Source of the DNA: Aphrocallistes beatrix
Taxonomy: Eukaryota; Porifera; Hexactinellida; Sceptrulophora; Aphrocallistidae
Direction: 5' to 3'
Assembly: GCA_963281255.1 (NCBI GenBank)
Contig: OY725493.1
Span: 3,007,857 to 3,071,856 of the forward strand
Length of the DNA stretch: 64,000 nt
The notes under the pieces: generated by a model
The model's database searches: none
What the model saw: only the letters and a program-made list of their open reading frames with translations
Told to the model about the DNA's origin: nothing
In this document: piece after piece, positions 34,451 to 44,550 of the stretch
Layout: each line of letters begins with the position of its first letter
How positions within the stretch are numbered: the first letter of the stretch is position 1
Position numbers and translations under genes: made by a program

Positions 34451-34799
34451 CAGATGCAGAATACTACTTAGCAATGGATGATGGAAACGTGCGAAATGCC
34501 ATAAAAGTTGAAGAATACAATAAAGGTTACTTGATACAGACTTTCGAGCTACATCTCTATTTGACAAGTTCAGACAACCCATGGGCGAAGATTCCAGATA
34601 TGGATAAAGTTAACATACACGAGTCTCATATCATATTGAATGAAAAAATAATTTGTTAGAATAAAGAGATTTATGCTCCAAAATATTAAAATGCATCGGG
34701 CAGTTAATTAGCAAATTTCGGACAGGTTCTTAAGCAAAATGGAATCTACCATAATAAAATTTTCCAGACGGAGGTGATAAACATAAACAAATAATTTAT

Positions 34800-35195
34800 C
34801 TGCTTGGGTGGTGCAGTGGTTAGGGCGTTTGAACATCAAGACTTAGGTCGCGGGTTCTAACCTCGCCCTAGTCATTTGCATTTTTCTCTCAATTACATTG
34901 CTTCGGTAATGTAATCTGAGCCTACACTCTTGCAGAACCTTAGTGAGCTGAAAGCACTAAGGATGTCATCTCGTTTAAAGGTAAAGTTAGGTCAGGTGCT
35001 ATCTTTCTTGCCTACTGTTAGCCGAGTTTTTCTCTGTAACACTCTATCATATGCATACACACATGCCGCATACATCACAGTCAGCAACTATCAGTAGGTT
35101 TAGCACATCACCCAGATTGTAAACCCCCTGAGAACATATTAGCATGGATTCGGGGGGTATATAAATCTATAAACTTTGACTTTGACTTTGTATTA
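34800..35195 (+). mobile_element. tRNA-derived SINE
   Basis: The head has an A-box-like GGTGGTGCAGTGGTTAGGGC and a B-box GGGTTCTAACC 35 bp later, the internal Pol III promoter layout. A ~300-bp unrelated body follows. The 3' end has a short tandem tail TTTGACTTTGACTTTG. The acceptor arms do not pair as in a working tRNA. No target duplication was recognised. A single copy is seen in the window. Confidence 0.75.
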
Positions 35196-35338
35196 GGCTA
35201 ATCACATGAAGGCATGCGTATTTTTATAATTTAGCTCCTAGCACATGATACCTACTAACATATTTTTGTTCCTATTCATATCCAAAACAAATCGTGTGAA
35301 ATATTTACTAGATAAATACTTGAGGTTAGAAGCATCTA

Positions 35339-36421
35339 CAGTGTGACACGATGAAATTGGGAAAATGTTTAAGTGTATTTTTCTAACAAAGTAATAACTT
35401 ACTTTTCTAAAACCAAACTACATGCAAAACATACATCACTACACTATAATATTCACTAGTACTTAATCTTCTGACATTTACTCTTCTTTACCAAAACTAC
35501 CCTTTTCTTCATGGATTCCCAATATGGCCTCAAAAAGTCAATTGAAACTTTTTCCCAGACTTCATAAAGAGTCTTCTCAAGCTCGCCAAGAGTCCTTGGA
35601 GATCTCAAATTGAGCTGCATTTTTATCCAGGCCCATAAGTTTTCAATTGGATTGAGATCCGGGCTACACGCAGGCCAATCCATTCTGGTTATATCCTCAT
35701 TCTGCATGAAATCCTTCGCAACCTTGGAGGTGTGCTTGGGATCATTGTCCTCCTGAAAAATCCAACCATCTGGATACAGAACTTGACTCTGAGCAATCAA
35801 GCACTCGTTTAGGATACGAATATATCCCATTCCAGTCAAATTCTTCTAAAAGATCTTCAATAGAAAAGTGCCACGAGCAGAAAAGGCACCCCAAACATGA
35901 ACATCTGTCTATTGTTTCGAGCAAGTTTAACAGGTGAAATAGTATCGTTCTTGTTGATAACTCTGCCTTTTCCAGAACCTCTCTTTCTCTTAATTGAAAC
36001 TTCGTTTTTCAGCTTAGAAATTGTTCGATAAACCGTGCTCTTTGGGATGCCTGTACGACGAGATACCTCCATCGCATTCGTAATACCGGACTGGAATAAG
36101 GTACTAATCTTGTCGCGGTGGGTCTGTTCAGTCATTACGAACTAATTCAAAGAGAAATTCAAATGTTATATGAGTGTTTGTGATGGAAGACAATCTTAAA
36201 TTACCTAAAATATATTATAGAAAATGGGAAGTAAGGGTTATACAATAATAGAAAAGAACACTCACAGAAATGTTACTAAAATACTTTTAAAATGCTGCAT
36301 TTATAGAAACATATAATATGTACAAATAATAGAAGAGAGAAGGAGTTTAGAAGTGATGGTTGTGTTATAACATGCGAAGTAACAAAAATAGCAATATTCC
36401 GAATTTCATCGTGTCACACTG
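35339..36421 (-). mobile_element. Tc1-like element, internally deleted
   Basis: The ends CAGTGTGACACGATGAAATT are perfect over 20 bases on both sides, flanked by TA (35337-35338, 36422-36423). The total is 1,083 bp, about 500 bp short of a typical Tc1 element because the middle of the transposase is gone. Confidence 0.92.
35456..36135 (-). pseudogene. Tc1-like transposase (DD34E), internally deleted
   Basis: The N-terminus from the 36135 ATG (MTEQTHRDKISTLFQSGI) has a helix-turn-helix (NAMEVSRRTGIPKSTVYRTI). The sequence then jumps to NRQMFMFGVPF, which normally lies beyond the first catalytic aspartate, so that residue is missing. After a frame break, the C-terminal part 35839-35456 has WIFQEDNDPKHTSKVAKDF and SPDLNPIENLWAWIK, giving D and E with 34 residues between (DD34E). 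It cannot catalyse. The intact ends could still be used by a transposase from elsewhere. Confidence 0.88.
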
Positions 36422-36689
36422 TAGATTCCTTATAAATGAATTAACCACGAATTTATTCCTCATTATCAGATCAACTCTGCGAGTTACTTGATACTGAAAA
36501 GTAATCAGCCAATAAGTTTGCTATGTAAGTTAAGTCCAATTTGGCTGCCAATACAGATTTATTGCTAAATTCTCTACGTATTTCAAATCTAAACATGGCA
36601 ATAATAGAATTTCTTCAGTAGTAATAGAGTCTAAAATTAGACATTTAAAAAAATAAGATTTAAAGAAATATATGTACTAAGTAGATGAA

Positions 36690-37827
36690 TAGCCTACTGT
36701 ATACATGGTGATCCAAAAGTTCTGCAACTAAAAATTCTACTTAATTGATTTGACTAAGATAATTTAGTTTAACTTTAATCGGTTTGCATCTATGGAATCT
36801 ACCACCCTTCTAGTTTAGAAATGAACACTATTCATTGGGCAAAATATTTTTTATACAAATTTCTGAAATATTATATACCAGGGACTCCAATAATCTGATC
36901 TCAAAAATGTCAAGTTCGAAATTATAATTTTCAAGTAAAACGAAATATCAGATGTTAGATCCTCATGTGTAAGTATGATACTTCAGCAAAATTTGTTGCA
37001 GAACTTTTGGATCACCCTGTATAAGGCCTCACAGTAACTTGCGGATTTGGGGCTAGGGATACGGTAGAAGATGATTAAACTAATACATGAGCTGCCTTAA
37101 ATCATTAACAAAGCACAATAGAGCTTAGGAATGTATTATCAGCATATATAAATATGGTGTCAAATACCCATATCCGTTGTTAAAATTTAGATTAATCACC
37201 ATATGGATCCGCAATAGGCTAAGTGATAATATAATTTATTTGTCTAAATTCAATAGTTTACGAGTTATTAGACAATTTATCATATTGGTCGCATTTGGTA
37301 ATTTGTCGAATATCTCGTAAACAATTGAATTTAAACTTGGAAATTATACTATCGCTTAATAGGAAGTAGTCTATTCGCTATCAAATGGAATTACATTTGA
37401 ATCTCTCTAGCTTCATGGTTTTCAAAATAAAACCCCAACTGACCAAAACATGTTTCCAAAGCAACACTGGAATGTAGCAACATTCCATGAAAAAATTCAC
37501 ATTTTTCGTATTAACCCATTCACATCTCAGTTCTCTGCGAAAAATTTTATAATAAAAACACTTATAAATGCCCTTAAACAACCTCTGAAAATCACCAAAT
37601 TTGTCACAAATATAACCTATTGCGCAACCATATGGTGACTGATCTAATTTTTCACAACGGATATGGGTACTTTTACACCATATTTATATGTGCTGGTAAT
37701 GCATTCCTAAGCTTTATTCCGCTTAGTTATTGATTTAAGGCAGCTCATGTATTGGTTCAACCATCATCTACGGCATCCTTAGTCCCAAATCCGCAAGTTA
37801 CTGCGAGGCCTTATATATAGTAGGCTA
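36690..37827. mobile_element. Hairpin foldback element, copy with a MITE in its terminus
   Basis: The left end AGCCTACTGTA is split by the MITE 36704-37019 and continues TAAGGCCTCACAGTAACTTG. The right end is CAAGTTACTGCGAGGCCTTA then TAGTAGGCTATA. The left arm lacks the TATTTGTGAC...GATAGCGAAT segment present in other copies. Open frames at 37381-37638 are arm sequence. Confidence 0.82.
36704..37019. mobile_element. DD37D-type MITE
   Basis: The 316-bp element has inverted ends CATGGTGATCCAAAAGTTCT and, reversed, CAGGGTGATCCAAAAGTTCT, each followed by GCAAC, with TA on both sides. Its AAAAGTTCTGCAAC core is shared with the DD37D relic end at 22336, so that family is the likely source of its transposase. 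Confidence 0.88.
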
Positions 37828-37854
37828 TATATATATATACAGAAAGCTGAATTA

Positions 37855-38640
37855 GGTTATGACCTCAGATGAAAATGTCGATTCATCATGGGATTATGAC
37901 GTCATTGTCTCCTTTTTTTAAAATATTTAGAAAATTTCGTTTTGGGGCTATAGCTCAGCCATTTTAGGTGATAGAATGCTGAAATTTTAGTTAGATGTTT
38001 GTATTAATATATCTCATATATGATGCAACTATCATAAAAATTCCTTTTGCTTCTAATATATTTGTAGAATCAAGTGACTCTGGCTTGTCTCATATAGTCA
38101 CTAAAGGTCATTGCGTATTCAAAAAATCTCCATTGCAACGTTCATTTCTGTGACGAATTGATTGAAGAAACTGCCAGGCGGAGAAGGCTGATTTTTGGCA
38201 TGTGGGAGTCTTTTGGCTATGGCTCCAGTAAGTTCTGAACTCAGAAGAAAATGTCGACTCATCATGGAATTATGACGTCATTATCATCTTTTTTTATAAT
38301 TAGAAATTTCAGTTTTTCGTCAATAACTCAGCCATTTTAAGTGATAGAAGGCTGAAATTTAATAGAATGTGCATATTAATATACCTCACATATGATATAA
38401 CTACCATCAAAAAATGATGACTCTTCACTCTGTTATGACGTCATCATTACGCATCAAATTTTTAAAATTGATAAATTTGGTGATTTTTCTCACGATTTCG
38501 ATTTTAACACTAAGATAGACATATTTAGAGATGTTATCTCCCTTATAATTAAACATTGTGACCCCAGGCGACCGAAGGGAGCCTTTGGCGGACACAAAGT
38601 GTCCGCTAGCCAGCGCAAGCAAGCGAAGCGCTTGTATATA
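37855..38640 (+). repeat. Element H, partial copy followed by a nearly full copy
   Basis: 37855-38040 holds body sequence only (ATGGGATTATGACGTCATTG onward). 38149-38640 restarts at TGTGACGAATTGATTGAAGA and runs to the GC tail (GACACAAAGTGTCCGCTAGC). Both are in the same direction. Confidence 0.82.
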
Positions 38641-38667
38641 TACACACACACACATATATATAAACAT

Positions 38668-38690
38668 AAATCAAGTTTTAATAGTAAGGA

Positions 38691-38729
<39 letters not shown>

Positions 38730-38780
38730 AACGAATTGATTGAAGAAACTGCCAGGCACATAAATTGATTTTTGGCAAAT
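38668..38780 (+). repeat. Element H, 5' end copy cut by a MITE
   Basis: The inverted head block ATCAAGTTTTAATAGTAAGG is followed by (TA)n and TTTGTAACGAATTGATTGAA. The body stops at TTTTTGGCAAA, where the MITE 38782-38989 begins. Confidence 0.8.
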
Positions 38781-38781
38781 A

Positions 38782-38989
38782 CACTCGACTCCGTTTAATA
38801 GGACCACATCTGTGAGAGGACATTTTGGTCCGATTAAGCAGAGAATCCTATTCAAAATATATAGATATACGTGTCTATATTTTCCATTAGCTTCTATGTA
38901 TGTGTGATAAATAATCCGCTCCTGACAAAAGTGGTCTGATTAAGCGGTTGGCCCGATTAATCTTTAGTCCTCTTAAGCGGAGTCAATTG
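38782..38989. mobile_element. TA-type MITE with CACTCGACTCCGTTTAATA ends
   Basis: The 208-bp element has inverted ends CACTCGACTCCGTTTAATAG and, reversed, CAATTGACTCCGCTTAAGAG, flanked by TA (38780-38781, 38990-38991). It has internal GTCCGATTAAGC motifs on both sides. It is non-coding. Confidence 0.85.
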
Positions 38990-39095
38990 TAGATTGATAG
39001 ATATGCTCGCATTTCAGTTTTATCATCCGTTTCATCATTGATGCAAATCTTTCACTCACATTGTCGTAGTTGTTCTCTTGGCATCGTCCGCATGC

Positions 39096-39287
39096 TTAAG
39101 AGCTGTTTAGTCCTGATTTCCTGCAGCTACATCTGAGACTACTACAGCCAGTAGAACAGTTACAATAAATCATTTTCAGTAGTGCTTCGGATGCAGGGTT
39201 AGCGTCCATCATGACTGGGATTAGGCTGTTATCTTGACAGTCCCATCCCCATTCGTGACCGCCATACCATAAGTCATGTCCATCCAC
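39096..39287 (-). pseudogene. Cys-rich C-terminal fragment of an element-associated protein
   Basis: The open frame contains PVMMDANPASEALLKMIYCN followed by CSTGCSSLRCSCRKSGLNSS, a CxC-x3-C-x4-CxC-RKxGL pattern. That pattern ends a family of long uncharacterised proteins repeated across arthropod genomes and thought to be transposon-borne. It is only a fragment, and the last cysteine pair is lost. It lies head to head with the related fragment at 39385. Confidence 0.5.
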
Positions 39288-39384
39288 AACATCACCTAGA
39301 AGGAGCTCCTCAGAGAGTGAAATTTCGTGGCGGAGGCTGCAGGTAGCTGTCTTTCAGGCATCACGAAATTAACAACAGTACAAA

Positions 39385-39590
39385 GATATACTTCTACTCG
39401 GATAAAGGGAAACCAACCGTATTGTATGACATCAAGGTTATAAAGCAGGCGTTTGGGAACGACATCTATGACAGCCTGCCTTTTCTACATGCATTCGCTC
39501 GGTGTGAGAAGTCTGTTCTACACTGGTTGATGAAAGAGGATTCCGTCTTACAAAGCTGTGTTAGTGTTTTCTGCAGCAATCCAAGGCCCA
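39385..39590 (+). pseudogene. LPFLHAF-motif fragment, probably of the same protein family
   Basis: The plus frame reads through YDIKVIKQAFGNDIYDSLPF, then LHAFARCEKSVLHWLMKE. The family signature is LPFLHAF-(S/T)-GCDTTS; here the GCDTTS part is altered. It lies in the opposite direction to 39096-39287, although in the parent proteins the two segments are on one strand, so the parent was rearranged by inversion. Confidence 0.45.
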
Positions 39591-40141
39591 GTTGAGATGG
39601 AAATCAAAATTTAAATTTTATTTGTTTGTTATTTCCATTAATAATACATTTATGCCACCAGCCGTAAGTAATAATATTTTTAAATTAATATTTATAATAT
39701 TTATACTAAGAAATTCGCACTCAGCAAGCATAGCCGAGAAAAACAAGGGGTCACTCGATATGGTTTCTACCAAATTAGGAGATCGGAATTTTCACATTCC
39801 AGGCCGTTGCTAGGGAGGACCAGAAACTATTTGCCCAAAATATAGTCAATATATATATCAAATTGTCGGAAATTTGATGCTGAGGACGAATATGATATAT
39901 AAAAATGATCTGCAATCATTTGAAAGTTTAAATATCCGTTTTCAAAACAGGCGATTTGTATAGTCCGGGGTCAACGACGGAGTCGTACCAATCCACTTTC
40001 GGATAGTCCGATTTCGGTAAACTTTTAGTATGTCACTCTTAAGACATGATACTACGGAAAAAATGCAATAAAACAATTTCTTGCAATTATTTGGGGTTAG
40101 GTCAATTTGCTTCCTATTTTGACCCGACTATATGCTGGTAA
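39591..40141. other. No gene; one hairpin fragment
   Basis: At 39795-39900 the sequence CATTCCAGGCCGTTGCTAGG and AATATATATATCAAATTG-type block match one arm of the hairpin at 44800-44995. The 39592-39813 open frame overlaps this and is not supported as a gene. Confidence 0.5.
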
Positions 40142-42222
40142 TTTTTAGTTAATAGCTCATGAAATTTTGACGATACAAACTTTCCCTCTAAACTTCGTTT
40201 ATAATGTGATATACATATTACTAGTAGCAATCCTTTATCCACCAGGTTAGAATGATTTCACAACTGAGATTGTATTCATCCACAGTATTGACACAAGTTA
40301 TTGATAAAATTTAATATTCATTATCTAAATCCTCCTCTGATAAGGAACCTAACCCTGATATTCTACAGTTATATTATGCATCTTTCAATTCAAAGGGTTT
40401 TTCTTGATTATAAATATAAATTTATGACAATTTTTAAATTTCCAAACTGCAGTTGCTCTAAAAAATATTGTGTTTCCTACTTTGTGTTTATTAATTTTTT
40501 ATATTTAAAACAAAGGACATATCTAAAAGTGCATTCCAATTTGGAACTAAACAAATTAGTCCAATCTTTTGAAAAAACGATTGAATCACCTTCACTCTGG
40601 GTAATGCTACCCCACTCATCTAAACTGAGGAAAAACTCACCCCTCGTCTCTTCACTAGGGGATTGTTCAACTATGATTTCATTAACTATAATATTCTCAT
40701 CCAATGTCGTTACTATCATCTCGGAATCCGGAACAGGTCTTTTCGCTGTAACATCAGGATCTGATCTCACAGTGAATACACCTGTTCTATTATCTAATTC
40801 AGTGGGCATTTGTACTCCTGGGATAACAGGGTCAAACTCACTAAGTTTACTAAGGAATCAATATATCAAAATCGTGCCGAAGTGACACTATAAAATGTAC
40901 GAAATATTCTAGTTATTCAAGTGTAAAAATCCATTTAAGTATTTCCAAAGAGGTCTAAAACTCGACAGTTAATATTCTTTGCTATAACCCATGCAAACTA
41001 ATCTAATGTGATCTAAATTTTCTACCATTAAATTACGTACTTAATTTTTTGCAGTCATTGCTTAGTTCATAGTCAACAGAAATGAACTTTCCAATACAAG
41101 ATGGACATTCTAATCCAAAATAATGGACTGCATCTTGCCAGATCAAATTGTCGCAGTCTACATGTAACCAAAATTGGTCATCAGTTCCTTCTGCATGAGA
41201 CGGAGATGAACTCAACCTAATATCTGATCATCGGAGTTCAGGATCTTCACAACCAGATGCCCACAAGCCTAGCAATTTTTTATCCATCAACTCTCGCTCT
41301 AAACTATATACACTAACATCTACTTTACTAAAACTAATCCTACTAAATTCTAAACTACTCTGGTAAAAACTAGTAATTATAATCTCGTACTAATATGTTA
41401 TGGATAATCTAGGAATGCCACTAAAGTTAATGGGATTAGGGCTATTATACTTGGTGCGAATGGACTTAGGGTTGTTACCTTCAAGTTCTTGCTTTATTAG
41501 ATCCTGAAAACGATCTCCGTTCAATTTCCATTTCATGGAAAGGGAATTTCGCTTGATGTCTTTGTTTTCCCCAAAGATAATAAGAGACATTCTCTCCCAA
41601 ACTAACTTCGGACTGCGTATGTCTCCTTTATTTAGGGCAGCCTTCAAAGTATAAAAGTTTAACCTAGTTGAACAAGAGCTTCCGCAAATTGTTCGACTGA
41701 TGCAATAAGTTGCTAACTATATTAAAGTTATCTACGTCAAATATATGAATCAAACCTAAATTTTAAAAGATGTAGTAACTCACCCAGGAAGTATTGAAAG
41801 ATGTAAGATGTGTTTATATAAAGTTGAGCATAAGTTGAAAAAGCAAAAAAAGAATAATAGTTATGGGGAATGTAGATATTCGAGAATACTGAATCGTGAA
41901 ACCCTGAAGATAAATGCTATTCAAGTCGACATGTATCTAATTTACAAACTAAGGAGATTTATTAACTGAAACAAAGTATCTACTTCATCAATACTATGGA
42001 TTAATACAATCGCAGTTGTGAAATCATTCTAACCTGGTAAACAAAGGATTGCTACTAATATGTATACGTATCACATTTTTGTAAAATTCAAATATTATTT
42101 ATTCGTTCAAGAATTAATATTTTATTTGGAATTTGAAACACAAAATACACCAAGGCTGGATTAAACGTAGTTTAGAGTGAAAGTTTGTATCATCGATATT
42201 TCATCATATATTAACTAAAAAC
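40142..42222 (-). mobile_element. Unclassified element with ~150-bp inverted repeats
   Basis: The left arm, about 40142-40300, containing GTAGCAATCCTTTATCCACC and AGGTTAGAATGATTTCACAA, is mirrored at about 41985-42222. Blocks GATACAAACTTT and TTTTTAGTTAAT also match. No target duplication was identified. The interior carries minus-strand exon-like frames (41647-40477) that resemble no transposase I know. It may be a non-autonomous element that captured exons, or an unfamiliar family. Confidence 0.65.
40477..41647 (-). CDS. Candidate spliced ORF set of unknown function inside the long-repeat element
   Basis: Three minus-strand frames are candidates. 41647-41390 is basic, with SLSMKWKLNGDRFQDLIKQE. 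41215-41033 contains FWLHVDCDNLIWQDAVHYFG then LECPSC, perhaps part of a zinc-binding motif; it ends at a donor-like AAGTACGTAA. 40824-40477 follows an acceptor-like CCCTGTTATCCCAG and is acidic, with EETRGEFFLSLDEWGSITQS. A stop near 41226 means splicing or decay between the first two. I recognise no family. The exon structure is inference. Confidence 0.35.
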
Positions 42223-42616
42223 TGAGACCTAAATTTGATGTATCATTGCTAATTCATTTCGTGAAAATTAAAGCTTAAAATGAAATACACCAACTCTCTT
42301 CTTTCCATTGGTATAATTATTTTTGATCTAGGACGAGTACTTTTCGACTTGATTAAGTGTGACTTCGAATCCTCTTCGAGTGATTAAGTGTGACTTCGAA
42401 TCCGCTGCTAATATAACACTCGTTCAGGTTAGTCAGATTGGAAGATGCGCCCAGATGTCATCTTTTGACTCCTTCGTTACCAATTATTTTATTAAGATCT
42501 TTTGCCCTATACCCCTATAGCAGAATAAAAATATACAATAATTTTGTTAGGAAAATACAAACAATTTCTACAACCTGCCAATACCTCAACCAATTTGGAC
42601 AAACCAACTACAAATA
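42223..42616. other. No recognisable gene
   Basis: A short direct repeat GATTAAGTGTGACTTCGAAT occurs twice (about 42351 and 42382). Nothing else was recognised. Confidence 0.45.
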
Positions 42617-43293
42617 CAGGGTGACACATAAATACTGTTACTAATACTTTTCAAACTATCATATTTCTTGAATAATCGCTCAAAATATTTAATTTATATA
42701 ATACTCTCTTATACAGCTATTGTAAAATATAAAAACATCGACCTTTTACTTATTTTTTACTTCCAATCTTCATCGAGTTAAGATGGAGTGAGTCTAGGCG
42801 TTCTGCTGTGATTGAATTATTTAACACTGGTAAGACTAGAAATAAAATTGCTCCTTTATTCAATACGAGCAGGATGTTAATATCTCGAAACCATGTAACT
42901 GTTTTCTGACACTAGAGCTAGAGACGTACTACCGACCACGACCTTGCCGCCCGCGAACGGCAAGGAGTATTTCTACAAATAAGAGGATCAAACAACGGAT
43001 CAGACGAAATCCCACTAGAAGCATCCGAAATATAGCCAAGGAAATGAAAACAAACAGAGAATTTGGGTATGAAACCTTATAAAATGCATAAGCGACAGCT
43101 CCTTATAGGTCTAAACAAGAAAAAGTGGCTGGAAAGATACAAAGCCATGCTTTCGCGTTTCAGACATGGCAACCACAATCAAATTATTTTCTCTGATGAG
43201 AAAGTTTTTACATTTCAACAAATATTAAACAAGCAAAATGACAGGATATTGGCAACAAACAAGAGTACTGTTTCATCAAATTCTGACTACTAA
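42617..43293 (+). pseudogene. Tc1/mariner-like transposase relic, 3' truncated
   Basis: The terminal repeat CAGGGTGACACATAAATACT follows TA at 42615-42616. In broken frames come an N-terminal helix-turn-helix-like RSAVIELFNTGKTRNKIAPL, then at 43063-43250 KMHKRQLLIGLNKKKWLERY and QIIFSDEKVFTFQQILNKQN, where the SDEK aspartate is the first catalytic residue. The rest is missing: sequence changes just before the MITE at 43307. Several stops are present. Confidence 0.72.
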
Positions 43294-43306
43294 GTAGTAA
43301 AATGTA

Positions 43307-44067
43307 CTTAAAAGTTCTCATCCCATTTCTGTATCCCAAATGATGTGGAAAATATGATATTTTCGATTTGTCCATTGTATTTCTTAGGGGATCAGCTTCC
43401 AATTTGTATATTGGTTTATTTTAAGATCAATTATTGTGGTTCCTACATTAGATTTTTGTGCATCGATTTAGGGTAGTGTCGAAAAGTTGGAATCTTCCGA
43501 TTGAAAATGGCTTAAAACTAAATTTGGAGTATACAAGTTGTTAAAATCGTAGAATAAGGTCATTAAAGGATTTATTAAATAATTAAGAACCAATGTGAAA
43601 AAGTAAACGGGAGGTGTTCAATAGTATTGCTCGTAATGAAAAATATCATGCCACTTTTAGTGGATTTTTGGCCAATTTTCGACACTTAAAAAGTGGGACA
43701 AAAGTGGTAGTAGTAAAACACTTCAAAACACATTATTCCCTCAGCCTAAAACTAGAATACTTTAGAGAAGTCAATATACTATATGTTAGTTGATGCGTAG
43801 AATTCGATGGAGGGATCAGTTTTAATCTAAATTTGTTTAGAACTGAAATATATCAAAGGGAACCCCCAAATCACGTTCAAAGGGATTACCTTAAACCGAT
43901 GCACCAAAATCTAATGTAGGAACCACAATGATTGTCCTTTTAAAATAAACCAATATACAAATTGGAAGCTGATCCCCTGATGAATACAATGGAGAAATTG
44001 AAAATATCCTATTTTCAATATCATTTGAGATACAGATATGGGATGAGAACTTTTTGAATGCCCTAAG
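43307..44067. mobile_element. Long-armed TA-type MITE related to 16517-17172
   Basis: AAAGTTCTCATCCCAT near the left end is mirrored by ATGGGATGAGAACTTT near the right. The arms continue for about 170 bp, including GATCAGCTTCCAATTTGTAT and CCTACATTAGATTTT blocks. The right end CTTAGGGCATTCAA (reversed) equals the 16517 family end; the left end has lost about 10 bases. TA flanks both sides. Interior GTGGGACAAAAGTGG motifs are shared. Confidence 0.82.
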
Positions 44068-44213
44068 TAATTTTACTACCGTTAACTAGCATCCATTGTC
44101 TACAATATAAACTTTGTGCATAAGTAGGGTATATAGATGAAAGTGTTGGTTTTGTCAATATACCAATTGAAAATCGTATTTGAATACTCAACTACAAATT
44201 CGATCTATCTCTA

Positions 44214-44363
44214 ATGGAGAAAATTGGGAATGACGAGATGTTGGATTATCTACAACATGATGAGATACCTCATGAGACAAAGAGACAGAAATATGGCAAG
44301 AAGAATTTCATTCGAAAGTGCAATGGTTATCGTGTTGGAGATGGTGATAAGTTATTCAAGGTT
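44214..44363 (+). CDS. Unrecognised exon-like frame
   Basis: The open frame NDEMLDYLQHDEIPHETKRQ, KYGKKNFIRKCNGYRVGDGD, KLFK is followed by a donor-like AAGGTTTGCA. A continuation VCKQYFMEFL recalls a VCKxFFLxTL motif seen in repeated element proteins, but this is weak. It may be one exon of a decayed element. Confidence 0.25.
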
Positions 44364-44550
44364 TGCAAACAATATTTCATGGAATTTCTTAGCATAATAT
44401 TATTCCAACACTCACACTCTTGAAAATATGCTTAATTCTCCTAAATTAATGTATAGCTCCAATTTAATGAATTTTCTTGTCAATGGCGGGTACTTAATTA
44501 AGATACTTCCAAACCTGATTTATATTTATAAATATATCGTTTAATTTTAA

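Noticed and set aside
34474..34659. 61-residue frame after the GATCATCGTGGG duplication
   Set aside because: There is no motif, no splice context and no repeat support. It cannot be told from chance.
34800..34875. Functional tRNA gene
   Set aside because: A and B boxes are present, but the acceptor and anticodon stems do not pair and unrelated sequence with a hexamer tail follows. It is a SINE head.
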